Translations under genes and position numbers: made by a program
Part shown: positions 1 to 7,942 of the stretch, in pieces
How the letters are laid out: each line of letters opens with the position of its first letter
How positions within the stretch are numbered: position 1 is the stretch's first letter
The notes under the pieces: model-generated
Database searches by the model: none
The model's input: the letters and a program-made list of their open reading frames with translations, nothing else
What the model was told of the DNA's origin: nothing
Origin: Lachnospiraceae bacterium
GTDB lineage: Bacteria; Bacillota; Clostridia; Lachnospirales; Lachnospiraceae
Assembly: GCA_025758065.1 (NCBI GenBank)
Contig: CP107199.1
Span: forward strand, 2,267,501 to 2,331,500
DNA: 64,000 nt
Direction: 5' to 3'

Positions 1-31
1 GGCTGAGATGGTATTCCATGGAGGAATATCA

Positions 32-682
32 TTGAAAAGATTAGAAAAAATAGTATCCTTAAAGATGAAAATACTGTTGGCTGTGGCTTTTGCTGCAGCT
101 GTGTTTGTCTGTGGAGGCTGTAAAAAGGCCGGTGAGGATGAGATCTTTCTGGAAACAGTGGCTGAAAGCTGTGACGGGACGGATCCTCATAAGCAGCAGG
201 TGGACCAGGGACCGGATATTTCTGAAACAGAAAAAGAGGAACCTGTTTATGTTCATGTATGCGGTCAGGTAAAGCAGCCGGGAGTTTATTCTTTAAAAAA
301 AGGAAGCAGATTGTATGAAGCCATTGATATGGCTGGCGGCATTACAGAAAAAGGTGTCAGTGATGCACTGAATCTGGCACTTGTGCTGGAAGATGGGATG
401 CGTATCATGGTTCCGGATGAGGAACAGGCAAGGCAGTGGATGGAAACCGGGAAGATTTCCGGTGGGATACCTGAAACACCGGAAAAAGGTGGTAAGGTTG
501 ATCTGAACAGGGCCAGCGTAGAGGAACTGATGACTCTTTCGGGAATCGGTCAGTCGCGGGCAGAGGCGATCGTGCGTTACCGGGAAGAGATCGGGGATTT
601 TCAGGCCATTGAAGATGTGATGAAAGTATCCGGTATCAAGGAAAATGCATTTAATAAGATAAAAGATAATATAACCGTATAG
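32..682 (+). CDS. comEA: ComEA-like SLBB / helix-hairpin-helix protein
   Basis: The protein is about 216 aa when started at TTG 32, which has GGAGG at 20-24 with 7 nt spacing; an in-frame ATG at 8 lacks a ribosome-binding site. It has a positively charged N-terminus, a hydrophobic segment (residues 14-26) and a CGGC stretch that could be a weak lipobox, so it is probably membrane-anchored outside the cell. An SLBB-like domain (about 73-130, 'VHVCGQVKQPGVYSL') is followed by a tandem helix-hairpin-helix region (about 157-216, 'VDLNRASVEELMTLSGIG'). This is the ComEA layout, a family that binds DNA during competence uptake. No comEB or comEC is visible here, so a role in uptake is inferred from family only. 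Confidence 0.85.
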   Translation: MKRLEKIVSLKMKILLAVAFAAAVFVCGGCKKAGEDEIFLETVAESCDGTDPHKQQVDQGPDISETEKEEPVYVHVCGQVKQPGVYSLKKGSRLYEAIDMAGGITEKGVSDALNLALVLEDGMRIMVPDEEQARQWMETGKISGGIPETPEKGGKVDLNRASVEELMTLSGIGQSRAEAIVRYREEIGDFQAIEDVMKVSGIKENAFNKIKDNITV

Positions 683-750
683 CATACCTGAGGTCATCTG
701 ATGTACTGGTGTGCTATAGGAAAATGATAGAAGATAAGGGGAGCTTTGAA

Positions 751-1455
751 ATGGCACGGGTATTAGTAGTAGATGATGAAAAGCTGATCGTAAAAGGCAT
801 ACGGTTCAGTCTGGAGCAGGATGGTTATGAGGTAGACTGCGCTTATGACGGGGAAGAGGCCATTGAGATGGCTAAAAAAACGGAATATGATATTGTGCTG
901 TTAGATGTAATGCTTCCAAAGCATGACGGCTTTGAGGTATGCCAGGCAATCCGGGAATTTTCTGATATGCCGGTGATCATGCTGACTGCAAAGGGCGGCG
1001 ATATGGATAAGATCCTGGGACTGGAATATGGTGCCGATGATTATATCAGCAAGCCTTTTAATATATTGGAGGTAAAAGCACGCATCCGTGCCATTATCCG
1101 CCGCAGTATGAAAGCAAAACGCCATAAAAAGGAGGAACCGGCTGACAAGTACATTGGTGCAGGTGATCTGAAGATGGATACAGAAGGAAGGCGGGTATTT
1201 ATCGGCGAAAAAGAGATCAATCTTACAGCTAAAGAATTTGACCTGTTAGAGCTCCTGGTACGTAATCCTAATAAGGTATACAGCCGCGAAGCGCTTCTTA
1301 ATTATGTATGGGGAAATAAAGCCATGGACAGCGGTGATGTGAGAACTGTTGATGTGCATGTAAGAAGATTAAGGGAAAAAGTGGAGCCGGTACCAAGTGA
1401 CCCTAAATTTGTACATACAAAATGGGGCATTGGCTATTACTTTGCTGCAAAATAA
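751..1455 (+). CDS. OmpR/PhoB-family response regulator (orphan)
   Basis: This 234-aa two-domain regulator starts at ATG 751 with AAGGGGAG at 736-743. The receiver domain (residues 1-120) has the acidic pair D8/D9, phosphoacceptor D52 in 'VLLDVMLP' and the conserved lysine in 'ISKPF'. The C-terminal winged helix (about 135-232) carries 'LTAKEFDLLELL' and 'VDVHVRRLREKVE', typical of PhoB/OmpR DNA binding. No histidine kinase gene is adjacent; the next gene is rlmH, 24 nt downstream. The cognate kinase and regulon therefore cannot be read from context. All phosphorylation residues are intact, so it should be a working phospho-switch. Confidence 0.93.
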   Translation: MARVLVVDDEKLIVKGIRFSLEQDGYEVDCAYDGEEAIEMAKKTEYDIVLLDVMLPKHDGFEVCQAIREFSDMPVIMLTAKGGDMDKILGLEYGADDYISKPFNILEVKARIRAIIRRSMKAKRHKKEEPADKYIGAGDLKMDTEGRRVFIGEKEINLTAKEFDLLELLVRNPNKVYSREALLNYVWGNKAMDSGDVRTVDVHVRRLREKVEPVPSDPKFVHTKWGIGYYFAAK

Positions 1456-1479
1456 TAAAAAAACCAGGGATGAAATTTC

Positions 1480-1959
1480 GTGAAAATAACATTAATTACA
1501 GTAGGAAAGATAAAAGAACGTTTTTTTGAGGATGCCATTGCAGAATACAGCAAGCGGCTAAGCAGATATTGTAAGTTGGAGATCATCCAGGTGGCAGATG
1601 AGAAGACGCCGGATGGTGCCAGTGAAAATGTGGAGCGGCAGATCAAAGAAAAAGAAGGACAGAGGATACTGGCCCAGATCAGGGAAGGCGCTTATGTGAT
1701 AGCACTTGCCATTGAGGGAAAGATGCTTTCCAGTGAAGAACTTGCAGGAAAGATGCAGAAGCTGGGTGTGGAAGGAAAAGGACATCTGGTATTTGTCATC
1801 GGCGGATCATTAGGACTTTCAAAGGAGGTTATGGACCGGGCGGATCATGCCCTTAGTTTTTCAAAAATGACTTTTCCGCACCAGCTGATGCGGGTAATTC
1901 TTTTAGAGCAGATCTACAGAGGCTTCAGGATCATAGCAGGAGAACCGTATCATAAGTAA
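1480..1959 (+). CDS. rlmH: 23S rRNA pseudouridine-1915 N3-methyltransferase RlmH
   Basis: This 159-aa protein starts at GTG 1480 ('MKITLITVGKIKERF'), with a CCAGGGA ribosome-binding site just upstream. RlmH is a small SPOUT methyltransferase that modifies helix 69 of 23S rRNA. The C-terminal SPOUT knot is visible as 'HLVFVIGGSLGLSKEV' and 'LSFSKMTFPHQLMRVILLEQIYRGFRI', and the protein ends with the diagnostic 'EPYHK'. Length equals the family norm. A strong intrinsic terminator follows immediately, so rlmH ends a transcription unit that may include the response regulator. Confidence 0.96.
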   Translation: MKITLITVGKIKERFFEDAIAEYSKRLSRYCKLEIIQVADEKTPDGASENVERQIKEKEGQRILAQIREGAYVIALAIEGKMLSSEELAGKMQKLGVEGKGHLVFVIGGSLGLSKEVMDRADHALSFSKMTFPHQLMRVILLEQIYRGFRIIAGEPYHK

Positions 1960-1968
1960 AGGCTGATC

Positions 1969-2009
1969 GCAGCTGCCAGAGGGAAGATAATTCTGGCAGC
2001 TGCTTTTTT
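1969..2009 (+). terminator. rho-independent terminator after rlmH
   Basis: A perfect 11-bp stem (GCAGCTGCCAG at 1969-1979 with CTGGCAGCTGC at 1993-2003) is followed directly by a run of six T. Confidence 0.92.
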
Positions 2010-2027
2010 ATAATACAGTTTTTAACT

Positions 2028-2230
2028 GATATCAGGGTCAAAAGGTCGGAAATCCGACGCAAGCTTGCTTGCAGGAGGATTTTTGAATTTGGGACCCGCC
2101 AAAAACATGAGTAAGGAGCCATTTTTTGAAGAAAAATGAACGGATTACGAATGTTTTTGGAATTGCGGGAGTGCAAAGCACGTAGCAATTCGATATCAGA
2201 GGGGTCAAAATACCTTTTGACCCCAACATC
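2028..2230. mobile_element. family A MITE-like element, copy 1 (intact)
   Basis: The element is about 203 bp and non-coding. Its ends form an imperfect inverted repeat of about 19 bp (GATATCAGGGTCAAAAGGT at left; the complement of the right end reads GATGTTGGGGTCAAAAGGT). It is bracketed by a direct repeat TTTTAACT(G), at 2020-2028 and 2231-2239, which looks like an 8-9 bp target-site duplication. Inside are the palindrome GCAAGCTTGC and a hairpin formed by GGGGTCAAAA and TTTTGACCCC near the right end. Related sequences occur at 4085-4127, 30682-30755 and 36436-36620. No transposase is encoded, so mobilisation would depend on an element elsewhere. It separates rlmH from the spoIIIA operon. 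Confidence 0.8.
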
Positions 2231-2290
2231 TTTTAACTGTCAGTCATAAAATCCCATTGCCTTCATATACTGGAGTTAGAGGTAGAGAAA

Positions 2291-3289
2291 ATGGCAATGG
2301 AAAAAGTTGAGATAACCGGGCTGTTTCCCAGACGGCTGCGGCAGATATTAGAAAGCATTTCACTGGATTTTGACCAGTTAGAAGAGGTGCGTCTGCGGTG
2401 CGGACAGCCTGTGCTGTTGCGTGTGAATGGCAGGGAAATGGGGATCATCGGAAATGATCAGCTGGTGGAGCTGGCGGAACAGTTATGGAAAAAAGAAGAT
2501 TGGAAAAAACTGGAAAATATAAATGAGAAAGAGTTAAAGGATACCCTGGAGATCATGGGAGGTTTCTCCCTGTATGCGGCTGAAGAGGAGCTGCGCCAGG
2601 GCTTTTTTACTGTCCGGGGCGGTCACAGGATCGGTGTTGCCGGGAGAGTGATCTTAAAGGAGCAGAAGATCATGGGGATCAGGTCAGTGGCATTTTTAAA
2701 TCTGCGGGTGGCCCATGAAATAAAGGGCTGTGCAGATAAAGTGCTTCCGTTTTTATATGAAAATGGAAGATTTGTGAGTACATTGATCCTTTCACCTCCG
2801 GGGTGTGGAAAGACGACTCTTTTGCGGGATTTGATACGCCAGGTCTCTGATGGGAGCCGTGATCATGTGACAGGAGAAGCATTTTCTGGGGTGACTGTAG
2901 GTGTGGCAGATGAACGGTCAGAGCTTGGAGCCTGTTATCAGGGGATACCGCAAAATGACCTGGGAATGCGTACGGATGTGTTAGACGGGTGCCCTAAAAG
3001 TGAAGGGATGCTTATGCTTATCCGTTCCATGGCTCCGGCTGTGGTTGCTGTAGATGAGATTGGGGGAAAAGAGGATATCCAGGCAGTGGAGTATGTGCAA
3101 AACTGTGGCTGTGTACTGGCGGCTACAGCTCATGGCGCCTCGCTGGAAGAGGTGAGAGAACGACCGGGATTTAGGGAGCTTTTAGCGGAAAAGACATTTA
3201 AGCGGCTGGTATTTTTAAGCAGCAGAAGGGAACAGCGTGGAATGGTGGAAGCTATATATGATGGGGAGTTTCGCCAGATATTCTTATAA
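2291..3289 (+). CDS. spoIIIAA: stage III sporulation protein AA, secretion-type ATPase
   Basis: This 332-aa protein is the first gene of the eight-gene spoIIIA operon. It is the cytoplasmic ATPase of the mother-cell SpoIIIA complex, related to type II/IV secretion ATPases, that helps keep the engulfed forespore active. A Walker A motif 'SPPGCGKTTLLRDLI' lies near residue 170, and a Walker B-like segment 'MAPAVVAVDEIGG' near 250. The N-terminal 'LEEVRLRCGQPVLLRVNG' is characteristic of the family. It is slightly longer than the B. subtilis protein (about 307 aa). Start ATG 2291 is preceded by a GAGGTAGAG-type site. It would be expected to be expressed from a sigma-E promoter; none was assigned here. 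Confidence 0.96.
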   Translation: MAMEKVEITGLFPRRLRQILESISLDFDQLEEVRLRCGQPVLLRVNGREMGIIGNDQLVELAEQLWKKEDWKKLENINEKELKDTLEIMGGFSLYAAEEELRQGFFTVRGGHRIGVAGRVILKEQKIMGIRSVAFLNLRVAHEIKGCADKVLPFLYENGRFVSTLILSPPGCGKTTLLRDLIRQVSDGSRDHVTGEAFSGVTVGVADERSELGACYQGIPQNDLGMRTDVLDGCPKSEGMLMLIRSMAPAVVAVDEIGGKEDIQAVEYVQNCGCVLAATAHGASLEEVRERPGFRELLAEKTFKRLVFLSSRREQRGMVEAIYDGEFRQIFL

Positions 3290-3301
3290 AATCAGGTACA
3301 G

Positions 3302-3320
3302 AAAGATCCCGGGAGAACAT
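3302..3320 (+). repeat. solo 19-bp motif upstream of spoIIIAB
   Basis: AAAGATCCCGGGAGAACAT ends 25 nt before the spoIIIAB start codon. It matches the terminal inverted repeat of the 163-bp family B elements (11563-11725 and 55547-55709) at 18 of 19 positions. No second element end lies nearby. Confidence 0.6.
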
Positions 3321-3345
3321 TTATCAGGAAAGGAGGAGAAGTGGG

Positions 3346-3876
3346 ATGTTCTTTAAATGGACAGGCGGGCTGCTGATCTTATTTGCAGGCTCAGGAATGG
3401 GTGTATGGCTGGCATGGGGATATAAAAAAAGACTACAGACACTGGAAACACTGCGGCGGATGGTCTACTGCCTGAAAGGGGAGATCGTTTACAGCCATGC
3501 TCCACTGGAAGAAGCTTTTGAGCGCATAGGAAGGCGGGAAAAAGGCATTCCTGGAGAGCTTTTTATACAGACAGCAGAAAGGATAGGCAGCCGCACCGGA
3601 GAAAATTTTGCAAAAATCTGGGAAAAGACCATTGAAGAAATGGAAAAATCTGGGAACCCCCTTTTTCTGGAAAAAGAAGATAAAGAAAAACTGCTTTCCC
3701 TTGGAGGTCAGCTGGGATATCTGGATACGCAGATGCAGGAGAGAACATTGCTGCTGTATCTGGAGCAGCTGGAGCTTTCTATTTCCGGGCTGCGTGGCGA
3801 GATACGGGAAAAATGCAGGCTCAGTACAGCGCTTGGGGTGATGGGCAGCTTATTTCTGGTGATCGTCATGTTTTAG
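3346..3876 (+). CDS. spoIIIAB: stage III sporulation protein AB
   Basis: This 176-aa protein starts at ATG 3346 with an AGGAGG site at 3331-3336. An N-terminal membrane segment (residues 5-24) is followed by a long helical soluble domain, 'LETLRRMVYCLKGEIVYSHAPLEEAF', and a C-terminal hydrophobic anchor 'ALGVMGSLFLVIVMF'. This is the SpoIIIAB layout, a GspF-like inner-membrane partner of the SpoIIIAA ATPase. Length is close to the usual 170 aa. It lies 56 nt after spoIIIAA and 12 nt before spoIIIAC, inside one apparent operon. A dispersed 19-bp motif lies in the short gap upstream. Confidence 0.93.
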   Translation: MFFKWTGGLLILFAGSGMGVWLAWGYKKRLQTLETLRRMVYCLKGEIVYSHAPLEEAFERIGRREKGIPGELFIQTAERIGSRTGENFAKIWEKTIEEMEKSGNPLFLEKEDKEKLLSLGGQLGYLDTQMQERTLLLYLEQLELSISGLRGEIREKCRLSTALGVMGSLFLVIVMF

Positions 3877-3888
3877 AGGTGGGAAACT

Positions 3889-4083
3889 ATGGATGTAAAT
3901 CTCATTTTCAGGATCGCGGCAGTGGGGATACTGGTGTCGGTCATCTGCCAGGTCCTTAAACATAGCGGAAGGGATGAACAGGCATTTTTAACCAGTCTGG
4001 CAGGTCTTGTAATGGTGCTTTTCTGGATGATCCCGTACATATATGATCTGTTTGAGACTATGAAACGGCTGTTTTTGTTATAA
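3889..4083 (+). CDS. spoIIIAC: stage III sporulation protein AC
   Basis: This 64-aa membrane protein has two hydrophobic segments (about residues 3-22 and 33-55) joined by the polar loop 'KHSGRDEQAF'. Both the size and the loop are diagnostic for SpoIIIAC, a small integral membrane subunit of the SpoIIIA complex. It starts 12 nt after spoIIIAB with GAGGTGGG upstream. The 70-nt gap to spoIIIAD is longer than usual for this operon because it contains a remnant of repeat family A. Confidence 0.95.
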   Translation: MDVNLIFRIAAVGILVSVICQVLKHSGRDEQAFLTSLAGLVMVLFWMIPYIYDLFETMKRLFLL

Positions 4084-4084
4084 A

Positions 4085-4127
4085 AATGTTGGGGTCAAAG
4101 GGTATTTTGGCCATTCTGATACCGAAG
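4085..4127 (-). repeat. family A repeat remnant inside the spoIIIA operon
   Basis: The sequence from 'ATGTTGGGGTCAAAGGGT' through 'TTCTGATACCGAA' matches the complement of the right end of family A copy 1 (2185-2230) over about 40 bp with a few changes. Only one end survives. It fills most of the spoIIIAC-spoIIIAD gap without disturbing either reading frame. Confidence 0.65.
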
Positions 4128-4153
4128 GAACATCGTTAAGAGGTGAAGGAATC

Positions 4154-4540
4154 ATGAATATATTGACAGTCGGTGCAGCCGGGGTCGCGGCGGTGCTTTT
4201 AGCAGTGTGGATGAAGGGGGTAAGGGGAGAATATGCTCTGTATGTGGTAATCGCAGCACAGCTGTTTTTCCTGTTTTACGGCATTGGCCGGTTAAAAGAA
4301 ATACTGGATATTATCCGGCAGATGGAGTCATATATAAAAATACGGCCGGTGTATCTGGTCACGCTCTTAAAAATGACCGGCGTTACCTATGCTGCAGAAT
4401 TTGCCTCAGGCATATGTAAAGATGCAGGATATGGGGCGCTGGGAAAACAGATCGAGATTTTTGGAAAACTGACCATACTGGCTGTAAGTATGCCGGTGCT
4501 GCTGGCTCTTTTTGGAACTTTGGACCAGATACTGGCATGA
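4154..4540 (+). CDS. spoIIIAD: stage III sporulation protein AD
   Basis: This 128-aa integral membrane protein starts at ATG 4154 with GAGGTGAAGG upstream. About four hydrophobic segments are visible (residues 4-21, 27-47, 66-85, 105-125). The segment 'VRGEYALYVVIAAQLFFLFYG' followed by 'YIKIRPVYLVTLLKMTGVTY' and 'EFASGICKDAGYGALGKQIE' is typical of SpoIIIAD. It works with SpoIIIAC and AE in the mother-cell membrane. Length equals the family norm (about 130 aa). Confidence 0.95.
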   Translation: MNILTVGAAGVAAVLLAVWMKGVRGEYALYVVIAAQLFFLFYGIGRLKEILDIIRQMESYIKIRPVYLVTLLKMTGVTYAAEFASGICKDAGYGALGKQIEIFGKLTILAVSMPVLLALFGTLDQILA

Positions 4541-4562
4541 GAGTTTTTGGTTTGTGGAAATA

Positions 4563-4581
4563 AAAGATTCTGAGGGAACAT
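4563..4581 (+). repeat. solo 19-bp motif upstream of spoIIIAE (degenerate)
   Basis: AAAGATTCTGAGGGAACAT matches the family B terminal repeat at 16 of 19 positions. It ends 26 nt before the spoIIIAE start codon. Confidence 0.5.
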
Positions 4582-4607
4582 AAAATGAATATGGAGGATG
4601 GATTTCC

Positions 4608-5675
4608 ATGGAAAATGATATGGGTATCGGGGAGGAAATCAGGAAGATACAGGAATATTTAAATCAGCTTCAGCCTGGAAATACATCAATTTCTTTTACA
4701 GAACTGATGGAAGTTCTGCTTCAGGGAAATATGAAGGAAGCTTTAAATACAGCAGGCAAAATGTTACAGTCAGCCTTGTTTTCACAGGCAAAAGAAGGAC
4801 AGGTCCTTTTGGTACAGGTAGCTCTTTTAGGGCTTACAGGGGCAGTGTTTTCCCATGCTGCCTCTGCATTTAAAGGAAGCCAGATACCAGAAACTGCTTT
4901 TTACGTGATCTATCTGCTGATCTTTACCTGTCTGGCAGGAAGCTTCTTATCCAGCATCCAGATCACAGCCCAGGTCTTAGACCAGATATTAGAATTTGTC
5001 CGCCTGCTTATGCCGGCTTATTTTATCAGCGTGGCTTTTGCAGGGGGAAGTGCCAGTGCTGCTGCTTTTTATGAGATTGCACTGGGAGCTGCCTGGGCTG
5101 TCCAGTGGCTGTGCAGAAGGGGATTTTTATCCTTTGTCCGTGTTTACGGTATGCTGGTCCTTGGAGATCATATGATGGAAGAACCATGCTTTTCAAAGCT
5201 TACCGATCTGATCGGGAAAATGGTTTCATGGGGGATGCGGGCGATATTGGGACTGACACTGGGACTTCAGATCGTCCAGTCGCTGGTGCTTCCCTATGCA
5301 GACAGCGCCGGGAAGTCTGCTGTTATGAAATTTGCGGAAATGGTGCCGGGGCTTGGACAGGCAACAGGAGCAGCAGCCCGGCTTGTATTTGGAAGCAGTG
5401 TATTGATCAAAAACAGTATGGGAGCAGCAGCGGTCATTATCCTGGCAGTGATCACACTGGTGCCTGTAGTGAAGCTGGCAGTTCTTATGGTCATGTATCA
5501 GGGGGCGGCGGCTCTTTTACAGCCGGTATGTGATAAACGGATCATTTCCTGTATACAGGGAATGGCGGCGGGACATGGACTGCTGCTTCGTATTACATTA
5601 TATTCCCTTCTGGTATTTGTCCTGGTCATTGCCATAACCTGTGCCGGTACTAATGTCAGCTATCTGGCAGCATAG
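4608..5675 (+). CDS. spoIIIAE: stage III sporulation protein AE
   Basis: This 355-aa polytopic membrane protein has about eight hydrophobic segments after a polar N-terminus of about 65 residues. The conserved block 'FAEMVPGLGQATGAAARLVFGSSVLIKNSMG' (about 244-274) marks SpoIIIAE, the large membrane subunit of the complex. ATG 4608 has GGAGGA at 4593-4598; the frame upstream is closed by a stop at 4581. It is shorter than the B. subtilis protein (about 400 aa), which carries an N-terminal signal sequence not seen here. It ends 8 nt before spoIIIAF. Confidence 0.94.
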   Translation: MENDMGIGEEIRKIQEYLNQLQPGNTSISFTELMEVLLQGNMKEALNTAGKMLQSALFSQAKEGQVLLVQVALLGLTGAVFSHAASAFKGSQIPETAFYVIYLLIFTCLAGSFLSSIQITAQVLDQILEFVRLLMPAYFISVAFAGGSASAAAFYEIALGAAWAVQWLCRRGFLSFVRVYGMLVLGDHMMEEPCFSKLTDLIGKMVSWGMRAILGLTLGLQIVQSLVLPYADSAGKSAVMKFAEMVPGLGQATGAAARLVFGSSVLIKNSMGAAAVIILAVITLVPVVKLAVLMVMYQGAAALLQPVCDKRIISCIQGMAAGHGLLLRITLYSLLVFVLVIAITCAGTNVSYLAA

Positions 5676-5683
5676 GTGGGGAT

Positions 5684-6457
5684 ATGGGAGAGTTATTACT
5701 CGACTGGGCCAGAAATATCCTGTTTTTTACGGTGTTTTTGTCTGTGATCAGTCATTTGCTGGCAGATCGTTCTTATGAAAAATATATCCGTTTTTTTGCG
5801 GGAATGGTATTGATATTGATAACCATAAGCCCTTTAAAAGGCGGATTGAACTTCCAGGAGCAGGCTGGCATATTATTTGAAGAATTTTCTGATTTCTGGG
5901 AAAAACAGCAGGCTGGGGAAGTGCTGGCAGATGTGGATAAAAACAGGATGGGAATGTTTTTTTCGGAATATAAAAAGGAGACAGAAAAGCGTATAGGGGA
6001 AATGGCGGAAGCAGAAGGCTTTGTGTGTGGAGGAGCAGAGGTTACGTTGCAGGAAAGGTCAGAAAGCAGTGATTATGGCCGGGTGGAGAAGATCCGGCTG
6101 CACCTGAAAAAAGAAGAAAATGTGGATGGAGAGCAAAATGAAGGGGATACCGGTGGATTGGATAAGGTAAAAAGCAGCGAAAAGACGGAGGGAAGGACTG
6201 ATGGTGAAAGTAATGTATCCGTAAAAGTAGAAATCCCAGATGTAAAAGCCGGACTGTCCGGGAAAAAGAAGGAGATTTTGGGAACCGGTTCTTTACAGGA
6301 GCAGCAGCTTAAAAGAAAGGTGGCGCAGTATTATGGACTGGAAGAAGCTTGTGTCGAAATTTGGTGGGAAGATGACCCGGGAGAAGTGGCTGTTCCTGCT
6401 CCTGCTGGGAGTGATATTAATGATACTGTCCATGCCATTTCCGGGGAGCAGCAGTAA
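5684..6457 (+). CDS. spoIIIAF: stage III sporulation protein AF
   Basis: This 257-aa protein has two N-terminal membrane segments (about 8-27 and 37-53, ending 'LILITISPLKGG') and a soluble C-terminal domain, the SpoIIIAF layout. It is longer than the usual 200 aa because of a charged, low-complexity linker (about 145-195). The last part 'RKVAQYYGLEEACVEIWWEDD' corresponds to the conserved C-terminal end of the family. Its 3' end overlaps spoIIIAG by 125 nt in another frame, far more than the few bases typical of translational coupling. Confidence 0.9.
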   Translation: MGELLLDWARNILFFTVFLSVISHLLADRSYEKYIRFFAGMVLILITISPLKGGLNFQEQAGILFEEFSDFWEKQQAGEVLADVDKNRMGMFFSEYKKETEKRIGEMAEAEGFVCGGAEVTLQERSESSDYGRVEKIRLHLKKEENVDGEQNEGDTGGLDKVKSSEKTEGRTDGESNVSVKVEIPDVKAGLSGKKKEILGTGSLQEQQLKRKVAQYYGLEEACVEIWWEDDPGEVAVPAPAGSDINDTVHAISGEQQ

Positions 6458-7010
6458 AAGTAAGGGGACAGTCCCAGGGGAAAATGTATCTTTGTGGAAA
6501 AACAGCTCTTTGCAGGAAAACCCGGAGGAAAAAGGATGGCCAGACCAGACGGCAGAAAACGGCCAGGGGGAACCGGCAGTCCGCGCGGCAGCTGCAAAAC
6601 CAGCAGCAGATTATGAAAAAGAACTGGAGGAACGGATCGCACAGATCTTAAAGTCGGTAGAAGGGGTTGGAAAGGTAGATGTAATGGTGGTATTAAGTTC
6701 ATCTGGCGAAAAGGTGTACCGCACGGACCGGTCGGAAAATACCAGTACAACAAAGGAAAAAGATGCTTCCGGCGGAGAACGGGATATAGCAAGCAGCCAG
6801 TCTGAAGAAAATACCATTTTATCCCAACAGTCCGGCTCCACTGGTACCAGCCCACTGATCCAGAAGGAATTATATCCGGAGATATCCGGCATTATCATCA
6901 GCGCCCAGGGCGGGGATTCCCCCACTGTGCAGGCAGAAATTTCCCAGGCTATGGAAGCATTATTCGGGCTGGAACCGCATAAAATAAAAGTGTTAAAGCG
7001 GGTGGAATAA
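6333..7010 (+). CDS. spoIIIAG: stage III sporulation protein AG
   Basis: This 225-aa protein from ATG 6333 ('MDWKKLVSKFGGKMTREKW') has one membrane helix (about residues 18-36) followed by a disordered linker and a C-terminal ring-building-motif domain ('LEERIAQILKSVEGVGKVDVMVVLSSSGEKV'). SpoIIIAG forms a large ring in the intermembrane space. The N-terminal 'KKLVSKFG' resembles other SpoIIIAG starts, supporting the upstream ATG even though it lies 125 nt inside spoIIIAF. A second possible start is ATG 6375. It is followed 16 nt later by spoIIIAH. Confidence 0.92.
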   Translation: MDWKKLVSKFGGKMTREKWLFLLLLGVILMILSMPFPGSSSKSKGTVPGENVSLWKNSSLQENPEEKGWPDQTAENGQGEPAVRAAAAKPAADYEKELEERIAQILKSVEGVGKVDVMVVLSSSGEKVYRTDRSENTSTTKEKDASGGERDIASSQSEENTILSQQSGSTGTSPLIQKELYPEISGIIISAQGGDSPTVQAEISQAMEALFGLEPHKIKVLKRVE

Positions 7011-7026
7011 AAAAGGAGTGCGGCAT

Positions 7027-7854
7027 ATGAAGATCAGGAATATGAAGCAGGTCACAGAACGGGTAAAAGGTTTAAAGGGCAGAAAGCTGTTTCGGCGCAA
7101 TCAGATCATTATCACAACGCTGGCGGTGATGATCGCGGCAGCGGGGTATCTGAACTATGCGGGAAAACGGGATCTGGAGGCGGGAAGCCGTTTATCCCAG
7201 GCAGGAAGCCTGGAGCTTTCAGAGGAAGACCTGATGGCGGAAAACCTGGCGGCACAGTCAGAAACGGTTTCGGACATTTTAAGTCTGGACAATGACCCGG
7301 CAGAGGGGGAAGTGGCAGAGGCAGGTCCGGAGGATACAAGTCTTGCACTGGGGGATAATGGAACCGGTGGGGAAGCTTCCACTCAGGAAGGGGAACTTTC
7401 AGGAAACAGTACAGATACAGGAAATACTGGCGAAAGTGCGGATCCGGCAGGTTATGAAAATCCGGGAGAAGCTGTTTTGACCAGTGGTATGAGCGTAGCG
7501 GATTACATAGCAGGTGTGCAGCTTAGCAGAGAGCAGATCCGGGCAAAGAATAAAGAAACATTAATGAGCCTTATTAACAGCACTAATATTGATGAGGCAG
7601 CGAAACAGCAGGCTATCCAGGATATGATCCGCATTACGGAAATATCAGAAAAGGAAAATGCGGCCGAGACTCTTCTTATGGCAAAAGGCTTTGCAGATCC
7701 GGTAGTGAGCATTACTGATGACAAGGTAGATGTAGTTATCCATGCATCTTCCATTACAGATCCACAGCGGGCCCAGATCGAAGATATTGTAAAGCGCAAG
7801 GCAGAAGTAGGGGCAGACCAGATCATTATCACGCTGCTTAATATGGCAGATTAA
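7027..7854 (+). CDS. spoIIIAH: stage III sporulation protein AH
   Basis: ATG 7027 is preferred (275 aa) because AAGGAG at 7012-7017 is 9 nt away; a GTG at 7018 is too close to it. The protein has a short basic cytoplasmic tail, one membrane helix (about 22-43), an acidic disordered linker and a C-terminal ring-building-motif domain ending 'QIIITLLNMAD'. SpoIIIAH in the mother-cell membrane binds forespore SpoIIQ across the intermembrane space. The linker (about 60-155) is long and rich in G, E, S and T. This is the last gene of the operon. Confidence 0.94.
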   Translation: MKIRNMKQVTERVKGLKGRKLFRRNQIIITTLAVMIAAAGYLNYAGKRDLEAGSRLSQAGSLELSEEDLMAENLAAQSETVSDILSLDNDPAEGEVAEAGPEDTSLALGDNGTGGEASTQEGELSGNSTDTGNTGESADPAGYENPGEAVLTSGMSVADYIAGVQLSREQIRAKNKETLMSLINSTNIDEAAKQQAIQDMIRITEISEKENAAETLLMAKGFADPVVSITDDKVDVVIHASSITDPQRAQIEDIVKRKAEVGADQIIITLLNMAD

Positions 7855-7904
7855 AGTCCTGTGGCCATTGCAAAAAATTCCTATACATATCCGGCCGGTT
7901 TTGC

Positions 7905-7910
7905 TATAAT
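7905..7910 (+). promoter_or_regulatory. candidate -10 box for the Asp23-family gene
   Basis: TATAAT lies 32 nt upstream of the chosen start. A -35 at 17-bp spacing would be TATACA (7882-7887), which is weak. The placement fits a separate promoter after spoIIIAH. Confidence 0.4.
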
Positions 7911-7942
7911 AAAGGATAATAACAGTGCAGGAGGTAAGGGAT

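Noticed and set aside
677..718. Inverted repeat TATAGCA / TGCTATA after the comEA-like gene
   Set aside because: No T run follows and the stem is short, so it was not called a terminator.
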